Assembly (NCBI GenBank): GCA_964374115.1
Contig: CAYJXK010000024.1
Span: 1 to 14,107, forward strand
Reading direction: 5' to 3'
From: CAYJXK01 sp964374115
GTDB lineage: Bacteria > Patescibacteriota > Patescibacteriia > Magasanikbacterales > UBA922
DNA length: 14,107 bases
The notes under the pieces were generated by a model. It did no database searches. It saw nothing but the letters and a program-made list of their open reading frames with translations, and was not told where the DNA came from. Shown here one piece after another: positions 7,657-13,983 of this stretch. Within the stretch, counting starts at the first letter, position 1; each line of letters starts with the position of its first letter. The position numbers and the translations under genes are program-made.

Positions 7657-8922
7657 ATGCCACAGTTCTCCATCACGCACACCCGTTTTCGACGTTTTCG
7701 TTTTGTTCTATTTGGAATTGTGCCCCTCGTTATTGGTTTATTTCTCGGCAATTTGTGGGCAGTCCGAGGAGTCCTCACGAGTGATCGTGGCCAGGTAAAC
7801 ATTTCAAAAGTTATTGATTTCTACACAAAGACCCGTTCATCCGAGGTGAGCTTTGACCAATTTTGGAATATTTGGGATCTAGTGAAAGCAAAGCATATTG
7901 ATGCGAATATTCAGGATACCACATTATTTTATGGGGCAATTCAGGGAATGGTCGCAAGCCTCGGGGATCCTTATTCTGTTTATTTTCCACCGGCCAAGGC
8001 AGAAGAATTCACCAAAGATCTGGCAGGAGAATTTGATGGCATTGGCGCAGAGATTGGTATTCGCAATAATCAGCTCGTCGTCATTGCCCCCCTTCCGAGT
8101 TCTCCTGCGGAAAAAGCAGGGCTCAAATCCGGAGACAAAATTCTTGCGATCGATGGAGTAGAGACATACGAAATGAGTGTGGAAGACGCGGTGTTCAAAA
8201 TTCGAGGAAAAAAAGGGACCACCGTGGTGCTTGTGATGACACGAAATGGCGCCGAACAAGCGGAAGAAATCCCGATCGTTCGAGATACGATTACGGTGCC
8301 AACTGTACGGTTCGAAATGAAAAAGAACGACATTGCGTATCTTCGTGTTGGCTTTTTCAATGAAGATACAGGAGAGGATTTCGATGATGCGGTTCGAGCG
8401 CTTCTGCTCAAGAATCCACGGGGTATCATTCTCGATGTTCGCAGCAATCCAGGCGGGCTTCTTGAAACATCCATAGACGTCGCAAGCGAATGGATCAAAG
8501 ATGGCATTGTGGTTACCGAGGAATTTCGTGATACACGGCAGAATCGTGTGCATCAAACACGAGGAAAACATCGTTTCATTGGAATTCCAACAGTTGTGCT
8601 TGTCGATGGCGGTACCGCATCAGGCGCAGAGATCGTGGCAGGTGCGCTCCAGGATCATGGAGTCGCGAAGGTTCTTGGATCGAAAACATTTGGTAAAGGG
8701 TCAGTGCAGGATTTTGAGCCTCTTCCCGATGGGTCGGCATTGAAATTGACTGTTGCGGAGTGGTTTACTCCGTCGCATAAACAAATTGATAAGACAGGCA
8801 TTATCCCTGATATACTCCTCGATATACAATTTGCCACGAGCTCCGCGAATGGTACCCCCCTTGAACAGCCATTCGATAAGGGTATCGAAAAGGCGATGGA
8901 GTTTTTAGCCAATCGCCCATAA
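7657..8922 (+). CDS. S41 family C-terminal processing peptidase (CtpA-type)
   Basis: A 421-aa carboxyl-terminal processing serine protease, presumably acting outside the cytoplasmic membrane on envelope proteins. After a basic start, residues about 16-36 form a single membrane or signal-anchor segment. The N-terminal helical region contains SLGDPYSVYF (101-110), followed by a PDZ domain (about 118-200, FDGIGAEIG at 126-134; AGLKSGDKILAIDG at 154-167). The catalytic domain carries ILDVRSNPGG (258-267), the nucleophile Ser322 in GTASGAEI, and the general-base Lys347 in KTFGKGSVQ: the Ser/Lys dyad is intact. The start is 45 bp after the MurA-like gene, with no obvious SD. Placement between a MurA-family gene and a class B PBP suggests it processes or controls murein-synthesis or other envelope proteins; this role is inferred from context. 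Confidence 0.93.
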   Translation: MPQFSITHTRFRRFRFVLFGIVPLVIGLFLGNLWAVRGVLTSDRGQVNISKVIDFYTKTRSSEVSFDQFWNIWDLVKAKHIDANIQDTTLFYGAIQGMVASLGDPYSVYFPPAKAEEFTKDLAGEFDGIGAEIGIRNNQLVVIAPLPSSPAEKAGLKSGDKILAIDGVETYEMSVEDAVFKIRGKKGTTVVLVMTRNGAEQAEEIPIVRDTITVPTVRFEMKKNDIAYLRVGFFNEDTGEDFDDAVRALLLKNPRGIILDVRSNPGGLLETSIDVASEWIKDGIVVTEEFRDTRQNRVHQTRGKHRFIGIPTVVLVDGGTASGAEIVAGALQDHGVAKVLGSKTFGKGSVQDFEPLPDGSALKLTVAEWFTPSHKQIDKTGIIPDILLDIQFATSSANGTPLEQPFDKGIEKAMEFLANRP

Positions 8923-9002
8923 CCATTGGTTATGAACTCATAGCGAGTTTCCGTGTCTCATACGCGAGAAAAAAATCTAGCTCATGAGTTGTATGACTCT
9001 CT

Positions 9003-10793
9003 ATGAACCACTGGCGATCGTCCCACACTCGAGCAGAACGAGAAACACAGACGTCTTTTGTTCTCCGTCTTCGCATCGTCGTTATCGGCATGTACATCGG
9101 GGGTTTTTTCATGATTGGGCAACTCTTTGTGCTCATGGTTCTTCATCACAAAGGATATACCGCTCTTGCAAGCGGCGTACAAGAAACCACGCGTGAGCTT
9201 CTCCCGGATCGTGGACGCATTTTCATCCAAAATACCCAGACAGGAGAGAGGTTTCCTCTGGCGATGAATCGAGATTATTTTTTGCTTTTTGCTGATACCC
9301 GAGTTATCCAAAGTGATGAACAGGCAGAGGATGTCGCTGAAAGATTGGCAGAAGTTTTCCAATATAACGATGAAAAGAAATTTTCAGTGTACACGCAGTT
9401 GAATAAACGCACAGATCCGTATGAGCCAATCGAGAAAAAAATAGACGAAGAAACCATGCGGCGCATCATGGACAAGAAGCTCCCTGGCATCCATGCGGTC
9501 GGTATTCCACACCGATATTATCCGGAAGGATCGCTCGCTGCCCATGTGATTGGATTTGTGGGGAAAGATGAAAAAGGGAAGTCGGCTGGCCGATATGGCA
9601 TCGAAGGCTATTTTGATCGGGAGCTTGCGGGGAGTGGTGGATTTCTTGAAGGCGTCAGGAGCGCGGATGGATATATCATTCCAGCAGAGGGGAAACTTTT
9701 TACCTCATTTGAACCACCCGAGGACGGCGCGTCCATCACCCTTACCCTCGATCGCTCCATTCAGTTTGTCGCCTGTGAAAAGTTGCGGCAACTTCGTGAG
9801 TATTATAAGGCAGCATCAGGAGCGCTCGTTGTGATGGATGCAAAAACTGGCGCGATTCGAGCGCTTTGCTCTGAACCAGGCTTTGATCCGAATACCTATG
9901 CCGATGCCCCGTCTGTGGATGTCTACAACAATACTGCGATTTTTACACCCTATGAACCAGGCTCTATTTTCAAACCCATAGCCATGGCGGCGGCACTCAA
10001 TGAAAGCATCGTGACGCCAGAGACACCTTTTGTTGATCCCGGATCGAAAAGTGGCGTGTGCACCAAGCCGATTATGAACGCGGATAAAAAAATATATGGA
10101 GCGCAAACCATGACCGGTATTCTCGAAAAGTCAATCAACACGGGGATGGTGTATGTCGTAGAGCAGGTAGGCAAAAAAAAATTTCGTGAATATGTCGAAC
10201 GATTTGGATTTGGAGTAAAAGAAGGAATCGAAATTGATACAGAACAGACAGGAACGATTCAATCACTTTCAGAAAACAAAGATGATCGGATTGATTGTTA
10301 TACCGCGACAGCATCGTTTGGTCAGGGGATTACAGTAACCCCGCTCCAGATGGCAGCAGCGTATGGAGCGATCGCAAATGGCGGCAAGCTTATGCGGCCA
10401 TATATTGTCGAAGAGATTGCATATCCGGATGGCAAGATCGAACGACGACGGCCGACCGAGATCCGGCAGGTGATGAGCGGTCGCACATCCGCACTTCTTT
10501 CAGGAATGCTCGTGAATGTGATCGAGCAAGGATTTAGCAAGCTCGCTCGAGTGGAAGGATATCGTATTGCCGGGAAAAGTGGCACGGCCCAGATTGCGGG
10601 TCCTGGCGGGTACAATCCGAACGAAACCATTCATTCATTTATGGGATTCGGGCCAGTCGAGGATCCCGTATTTGTCCTTATCATCAAAATAGAAAAGCCG
10701 CAGACAGAGCAGTATTCATCTATCACCATCGCGCCTGTATTCCGAGAGATTGCGGATTTTATTCTTTCGTATTATAGTGTGCCTCCAAGTTAA
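9003..10793 (+). CDS. Class B penicillin-binding protein (FtsI/PBP2-type transpeptidase)
   Basis: A 596-aa monofunctional DD-transpeptidase that cross-links peptidoglycan. It has a short cytoplasmic tail and one membrane segment (about 22-47). A PBP dimerisation/pedestal region follows (ELLPDRGRIF, 65-74; HVIGFVGKDEKGK, 181-193; GRYGIEGYFDRELAG, 196-210). The transpeptidase domain has all three active-site motifs: S321-x-x-K324 in EPGSIFKP, S377-I-N379 in KSINTG, and K525-S-G527 in GKSGTAQ. The FGQGITVTP block (439-447) is typical of FtsI/PBP2. From sequence alone I cannot separate the division (FtsI) from the elongation (PBP2) type, though the motifs resemble FtsI/SpoVD-like proteins. It lies 80 bp after the protease gene, and a tRNA gene begins 8 bp after its stop, so the tRNA may be processed from the same transcript. 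Confidence 0.93.
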   Translation: MNHWRSSHTRAERETQTSFVLRLRIVVIGMYIGGFFMIGQLFVLMVLHHKGYTALASGVQETTRELLPDRGRIFIQNTQTGERFPLAMNRDYFLLFADTRVIQSDEQAEDVAERLAEVFQYNDEKKFSVYTQLNKRTDPYEPIEKKIDEETMRRIMDKKLPGIHAVGIPHRYYPEGSLAAHVIGFVGKDEKGKSAGRYGIEGYFDRELAGSGGFLEGVRSADGYIIPAEGKLFTSFEPPEDGASITLTLDRSIQFVACEKLRQLREYYKAASGALVVMDAKTGAIRALCSEPGFDPNTYADAPSVDVYNNTAIFTPYEPGSIFKPIAMAAALNESIVTPETPFVDPGSKSGVCTKPIMNADKKIYGAQTMTGILEKSINTGMVYVVEQVGKKKFREYVERFGFGVKEGIEIDTEQTGTIQSLSENKDDRIDCYTATASFGQGITVTPLQMAAAYGAIANGGKLMRPYIVEEIAYPDGKIERRRPTEIRQVMSGRTSALLSGMLVNVIEQGFSKLARVEGYRIAGKSGTAQIAGPGGYNPNETIHSFMGFGPVEDPVFVLIIKIEKPQTEQYSSITIAPVFREIADFILSYYSVPPS

Positions 10794-10801
10794 TCTACCA
10801 C

Positions 10802-10873
10802 GCCGCCATCGTCTATCGGCTAGGACACATGGTTCTCAGCCATGTAAGAGGGGTTCGACTCCCCTTGGCGGTA
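10802..10873 (+). tRNA. tRNA-Glu (anticodon CTC)
   Basis: The 72-base cloverleaf can be drawn by hand. The 7-bp acceptor stem GCCGCCA pairs with TGGCGGT (one terminal G-T pair). The D arm is GTC...GAC. The anticodon stem CATGG/CCATG closes the 7-base loop TTCTCAG, putting CTC at positions 34-36. The T arm AGGGG-TTCGACT-CCCCT is canonical. The discriminator base is A, and CCA is not encoded. It lies directly after the penicillin-binding protein and marks the border between the ordinary gene block and the mixed-composition region downstream. Confidence 0.95.
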
Positions 10874-10891
10874 CGGACTTTTCAAAGATTT

Positions 10892-10935
10892 CCTGTCGAG
10901 AAGTGAAACATGTATAACATCTTCTCAACGGCAGG
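10892..10935 (+). other. Long hairpin downstream of the tRNA
   Basis: CCTGTC-GAGAAG (10892-10903) pairs with CTTCTC-AAC-GGCAGG (10921-10935) over about 12 base pairs, with a 3-base bulge and a 17-base loop. There is no T run right after it, so it is more likely a processing or stability element or part of a compound terminator than a simple terminator. Confidence 0.45.
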
Positions 10936-10978
10936 CCTCGAAAGGTATTAGGGTATGCAATTCTCTACGAGGTTTTTT
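10936..10978 (+). terminator. Possible terminator of the murein/tRNA transcript
   Basis: CCTCG (10936-10940) can pair with CGAGG (10968-10972), followed directly by six T (10973-10978). The stem is only 5 bp with a 27-base loop, so it is weak on its own, but it adjoins the hairpin at 10892-10935 and sits where the + strand genes end. Confidence 0.4.
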
Positions 10979-11015
10979 ATCTCCAACTACCCCTCCTCGC
11001 CCAACTTGCCAAAAA

Positions 11016-11732
11016 TCAAAATGAAGCCATTGTATAAAAAATCCAAAATAAAAAACACCCGCCAGACAGAATCTTAAACGGGGTTGTAAATACTTGTTTG
11101 TATCCAAGGGGTCGAGGGATCAAGGGTCCTAGTGTCCTAGGTTGCCCAAGATTCCTCGGCTCCAAACGCCGACGAAGCCCTACGTGCGACGACGCAGAAT
11201 GAGATCGCCGCCGCCCAGCAGAAGGCCGAGGCCGTGCCAGCCCTCGTACCACGTCGTCCCGAAACAGAACGGAGACGCCGCGCCGGCGGCAGGGGCGCGA
11301 ACGGGCCGTGAGGCAGTAGGCGTTGGGCGTCTTCGGCAACTCGCGCCGGTGCTCGTACACGTGGTCCCACTCCTCTTCCATTCGGACGACGTTGCCGTCC
11401 GTGTCGGCCGCACGGATCGCCTTCTCGCGGGTGGGTCGCGTCTCTCCCGTCCACTTGACGCGGACGGCGTCGAAGTTCTGTCCACCGAGTGGGAACTCGG
11501 CGACGACTTCAACGGTGAGAACGGAGGCCTCCGGCGCGGGTGCGGCTTCGGGCTGAGCGAGCTTCGAGGCGAGGCGGCCGAACTTCGCCGCGAGCTGATC
11601 CTTCTTGCCGTGCAGACAGGCGATTTCTTCGGCCGAGAGGTTGAGGAGCTTCTGGCCGAGGGCGGCCATGAGCTCGCTGATGATCTGCTGCTGCGTATCT
11701 GCGGACACATTGGGGCTGTCGCCAAATCCCAT
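11016..11732 (-). CDS. GC-rich hypothetical protein, probably frameshifted; natural end likely at 11180
   Basis: The function is not recognised. The open frame is 238 aa, but only about the first 145 residues look like protein. A helical, coiled-coil-prone start (residues 10-60, SADTQQQIISELMAALGQK...) is followed by an Ala/Pro/Glu linker (AQPEAAPAPEAS) and a domain with VRVKWTGETRPTREKA and EEEWDHVYEHRRELPKTPNAY. After that the frame turns Arg-rich and runs through a tandem repeat tract and a terminator-like T run, which is not credible. Dropping one C from the CCCC at 11292-11295 moves reading to the frame that keeps a strong GC third-position bias and ends ...FCFGTTWYEGWHGLGLL... at a TAG at 11180, giving about 184 aa. 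Composition (41 of 60 bases G/C in the line 11221-11280) is far above both flanks, so recent transfer, or a chimeric assembly, is likely. The ATG lies at the junction with the neighbouring remnant and has no SD. Confidence 0.5.
   Translation of the reverse strand: MGFGDSPNVSADTQQQIISELMAALGQKLLNLSAEEIACLHGKKDQLAAKFGRLASKLAQPEAAPAPEASVLTVEVVAEFPLGGQNFDAVRVKWTGETRPTREKAIRAADTDGNVVRMEEEWDHVYEHRRELPKTPNAYCLTARSRPCRRRGVSVLFRDDVVRGLARPRPSAGRRRSHSASSHVGLRRRLEPRNLGQPRTLGPLIPRPLGYKQVFTTPFKILSGGCFLFWIFYTMASF
11050..11084 (-). terminator. Possible terminator of the minus-strand accessory genes
   Basis: On the minus strand ACCCCG (11084-11079) can pair with CGGGT (11061-11057), allowing a 1-base bulge, over a 17-base loop, followed after one G by a TTTTTT run (11055-11050). 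It is a weak structure, placed where minus-strand transcription of the accessory genes would be expected to end. Confidence 0.35.
11101..11142. repeat. Degenerate 7-8-bp tandem repeat tract
   Basis: Consecutive imperfect units ending in AG can be read on the plus strand: ATCCAAG, GGGTCGAG, GGATCAAG, GGTCCTAG, TGTCCTAG. The tract lies at the low-coordinate edge of the GC-rich segment, between ordinary-composition DNA and the foreign-looking gene. Confidence 0.6.
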
Positions 11733-11917
11733 TCAGTATTTTGTCAATGATCACATTTATCGTGATAATTCCTTCCAATGTGTAGGACGATCCACTCGAC
11801 GCGTCGCCCTCACCGCTGTATAATTCCAATTCAAAAATTTGTTCATCAATCTTCTTGACAGATGCAACATCAATTTCTCCGTTATTCACGCGCCAATGAT
11901 CCGTAGTTGTACGATGT
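11733..11917 (-). pseudogene. Gene remnant truncated on both sides
   Basis: The minus-strand frame opens inside repeat R1. It encodes TTDHWRVNNGEIDVASV, then KKIDEQIFELELYSGEGDA and SYTLEGIITINVIIDKILN, plausible beta-rich protein with moderate composition. It has no ATG; the only usable start in frame is GTG at 11889. At its 3' end (about 11735) the frame runs without a stop into the GC-rich segment, where it becomes Arg-rich nonsense. I read it as an internal piece of a gene whose 5' end was removed at repeat R1 and whose 3' end was removed by the GC-rich insertion. Product not recognised. Confidence 0.5.
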
Positions 11918-11981
11918 AATGAAAAATTCTTATTTCGCCGATAGGCGAAATTTAATCAGGGCAAATTTTAATTTTATTTTT
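11918..11981 (+). repeat. Repeat R, copy 1 (full, forward)
   Basis: About 64 bases: AATGAAAAATTCTT, the hairpin ATTTCGCC-GATA-GGCGAAAT, TTAATCAGGGC, then AAATTTTAATTTTATTTTT. The last part covers the stop codon (11974-11976) and final codons of the nitrilase-fold gene. Copies 2-4 share this layout; copies 1 and 3 sit at gene 3' ends, copies 2 and 4 at gene 5' ends in inverted orientation. Confidence 0.9.
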
Positions 11982-12912
11982 CCTTTTTCAAATTGAACTT
12001 TGTATAAGCTTCCTTGTACTCTAATCCCTCAATCTTTACATCTGATGATGGATTAAGTATTCCTGTACAGTCTGGGCCATCACATCTGACAACAGGAATA
12101 CCCCTCTCTTGTAAAGCTTCTTCTATTTTTTCAACATAGAATGAGGCTTTTGAATCAGATGCATTTTGTAGAGTTCGCTCGACAGCCTCATTAAACTGTC
12201 GTTCGCGTGCCTCTCGTGTATCGAGATCAGGATTGTAACCTGAATCATTAGGTTTAGGGTTTTTTGAATCATCGAGAAGGGCTTTGTAATATTCATCTTC
12301 TAACAATAAACGAGCGACATTTTCTCTGGTGAGGGGCTGGGTGCCATATTTCTGCAACATTCTGAATTTTAGAAAACCGTCATCTGCCTCTCGCGAAGGA
12401 TTATACAGAATACTGATATCTTTTAGATCCTTCGGTTGGATCGTGCCAATCTCTCCACAAATTGTAACCCCAACACTAGTATTTGGAATCCTGTGTACAG
12501 GGTTCCTGTGCCATGATTTTGGAAAGGCGAAAGTTAATCCGTTTTTACCGACAAAAATTCCGATTGAGTCTCTGCTATCAAAACCATTTTGTTCGACAGC
12601 TCGTCCTTCGCCTTGAAACCGTTTTTGAAATTCTTCCCAACTAATGTCGTGCGAATCAGAAGCAAGGATAATATCCACGCTTTTATCCTTAGCGAGAGCT
12701 TCAATTTTTTTGAGTTCAGCAAGGACTTCATCAGCAGTAAAATTGTATTCGGCGAGCATGACTGTATCTACATGCCCCTCATGAGAAGCCGTTTCAATGG
12801 TCTCAATCATTTCATCGATTGTTTCGCAATGATTAAGGGATAAGATGTTGAGATCCAAAATTTTTTCCTTCTCGACTTTGGCTTCGTGGTGTTCTTGTCG
12901 TTCAATTGGCAT
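11974..12912 (-). CDS. Nitrilase-superfamily (carbon-nitrogen hydrolase) fold protein in a repeat-bracketed cassette
   Basis: A 312-aa protein without signal peptide or membrane segment. Three spaced blocks recall the Glu-Lys-Cys triad of the carbon-nitrogen hydrolase superfamily: E55 in VMLAEYNF, K132 in FAFPKSWHR, and C152 in VGVTICGEIG, followed by DISILYNPSREADD (165-178), like the strand and P/S turn that follow the catalytic Cys in amidases. VDIILASDSHD (79-89) fits the strand between Glu and Lys. The Lys-Cys distance (20 residues) is shorter than usual, so the family call is tentative. The C-terminal third is charged and helical (PDLDTREARERQFNEAVERT) and has a Cys pair (C277, C282 in RCDGPDCTG). 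The reaction is unknown; such enzymes hydrolyse amide or nitrile bonds. The gene is bracketed by inverted repeats R1 and R2, and shares its first codons and its final EK-stop with the neighbouring cassette. AT-rich compared with the + strand genes. Confidence 0.75.
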   Translation of the reverse strand: MPIERQEHHEAKVEKEKILDLNILSLNHCETIDEMIETIETASHEGHVDTVMLAEYNFTADEVLAELKKIEALAKDKSVDIILASDSHDISWEEFQKRFQGEGRAVEQNGFDSRDSIGIFVGKNGLTFAFPKSWHRNPVHRIPNTSVGVTICGEIGTIQPKDLKDISILYNPSREADDGFLKFRMLQKYGTQPLTRENVARLLLEDEYYKALLDDSKNPKPNDSGYNPDLDTREARERQFNEAVERTLQNASDSKASFYVEKIEEALQERGIPVVRCDGPDCTGILNPSSDVKIEGLEYKEAYTKFNLKKEK

Positions 12913-12972
12913 AAATAAAATTAAAATTTGCCCTGATTAATTTGCCCGATAGGGCAAAAAGAATTTTTCATT
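12912..12972 (-). repeat. Repeat R, copy 2 (full, reverse)
   Basis: The inverted copy directly upstream of the nitrilase-fold gene, touching its ATG. The hairpin stem is TTTGCCC/GGGCAAA instead of TTTCGCC/GGCGAAA, i.e. both arms changed together, and the loop reads TATC in the direction where the other copies read GATA. Similarity continues into the coding sequence (GTTCAAT...CAT on the plus strand, shared with copy 4). Together with copy 3 it forms a near-palindrome over about 12913-13014. Confidence 0.9.
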
Positions 12973-13020
12973 ATTTCGCCGATAGGCGAAATTTAATCAG
13001 GCCAAATTTTAATTTTATTT
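12973..13020 (+). repeat. Repeat R, copy 3 (forward, lacking the outer 14 bases)
   Basis: It begins right after the GAATTTTTCATT end of copy 2 with ATTTCGCC-GATA-GGCGAAAT, then TTAATCAGGCC and AAATTTTAATTTTATTT, covering the stop codon (13015-13017) of the metallopeptidase-like gene. It lacks its own AATGAAAAATTCTT end, so copies 2 and 3 are joined tail to tail. Confidence 0.88.
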
Positions 13021-13983
13021 TTCTTGCCTTTTGTATACTTGAATACCACCTAGTATTTCAACTGATTTTCCTTCGGAATAATCACGCCAATGTCGCATAT
13101 ACCTGGATTCAGAAAGTGATATATTTGGTTCTATCTTTAAGGCAAATAATAACATGTGCAATAGTTCAGACGGATATTGTTGATCCTTCAGTCCCGCAAG
13201 TGTTCTTAGTATTGGCTCGCCACTTGTTGAACCAAATGCCTCTGTAAATCGTTTTAACGCCGTGAGATCGCCATTGAAATATCCACGAAAAATTTCATTT
13301 CTGAATTCATCTTCCTTTTGTCCCAATCTTTCGGCTACAGCCTTTACTAATGTATCAAAGAATAGCACTCCGTTGGCATAAGCAATTTCGTGACCCCGTT
13401 CAAGATAATCTGCGCCATTTGTTTGGCGTCGATGGTAATCAAGTATAGATAGATTTATCGCTTCTGTTACTAATTCATTAAAGTATTTGAATGTTTCGTG
13501 TTTAAATCCACGAAAACCGGAGTGTATTACTGCGCCGACATCCAACTTTCCCTCTTCTCTTTTTACATCAATCCTAGTAGCCGAAAAAGTATGAACTATT
13601 TCATGTGATAGATTTCGCATGTTTTGATTTTCATCGGGATACTCTACAACTAAAATTTCGCCAGTTCTTGCTTCGTGGATTGCAGGAACACTTGGGTCAC
13701 GTTCTTCCTCTGGAATATCTTGTTCGGCAATAAAGCGTATCTTTTGTAAATCGGGTAGTCGGAGTTTCAAATCAATACCGAGTGTTTCTTTTGCCCAGTC
13801 AACGCCAGAACAAATGAGATAATCTATCTTCGCCGCACGCTCAAAAGATTCGACATTTTTTGGTGTGATTGTTTCATGCGCGATCGTTTGGTTTGCCAGC
13901 CATTGTTGAATGGTTCTTTTCTGCGCTTCAGTAAGTTGTGCTGATTTACTGAAATGAAATTTTTCTGGTTGTTCAATAGTCAT
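13015..13983 (-). CDS. HEXXH zinc-metallopeptidase-like protein in a repeat-bracketed cassette
   Basis: A 322-aa soluble protein without signal peptide. NLSHEIVHTFSA (124-135) contains the zinc-binding HEIVH (127-131). Downstream, KYFNELVTEAINLSIL (166-181) matches the NExxTE arrangement that gives the third zinc ligand in gluzincin-type peptidases (E170, possibly E174). The preceding ARTGEILVVEYPDENQN (105-121) fits the edge strand that binds substrate in such enzymes. The rest is helical and not recognised. Peptidase activity is therefore a well-supported inference, but the family and substrate are unknown. The gene is bracketed by repeats R3 and R4 in inverted orientation; its start (MTIEQPE) resembles that of the neighbouring cassette gene (MPIERQE), and both end EK-stop. 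It is AT-rich and shows no SD; a 9-codon frame (14015-14044, MKNSYFADR) lies in the leader. Confidence 0.78.
   Translation of the reverse strand: MTIEQPEKFHFSKSAQLTEAQKRTIQQWLANQTIAHETITPKNVESFERAAKIDYLICSGVDWAKETLGIDLKLRLPDLQKIRFIAEQDIPEEERDPSVPAIHEARTGEILVVEYPDENQNMRNLSHEIVHTFSATRIDVKREEGKLDVGAVIHSGFRGFKHETFKYFNELVTEAINLSILDYHRRQTNGADYLERGHEIAYANGVLFFDTLVKAVAERLGQKEDEFRNEIFRGYFNGDLTALKRFTEAFGSTSGEPILRTLAGLKDQQYPSELLHMLLFALKIEPNISLSESRYMRHWRDYSEGKSVEILGGIQVYKRQEK

Noticed and set aside
8935..8990. Inverted repeat AACTCAT/ATGAGTT between the protease and penicillin-binding protein genes
   Set aside because: The arms are only 7 bases with a 42-base loop and no T run; not convincing as terminator or operator.
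11142..11750. 202-codon plus-strand open frame in the GC-rich segment
   Set aside because: Arg/Pro-rich start and low-complexity content; the minus-strand frame shows consistent third-position bias and protein-like sequence. Open frames on all strands are expected at this G+C.
12913..13014. R-R spacer as an integron attC site
   Set aside because: No RYYYAAC/GTTRRRY pair is present in this spacer, and an attC is expected only on the 3' side of each cassette gene, whereas R is on both sides.
12942..13247. Plus-strand open frame of 101 codons over repeat R3
   Set aside because: It runs through the repeat and antisense to the metallopeptidase-like gene; the part outside the repeat has no protein-like features.
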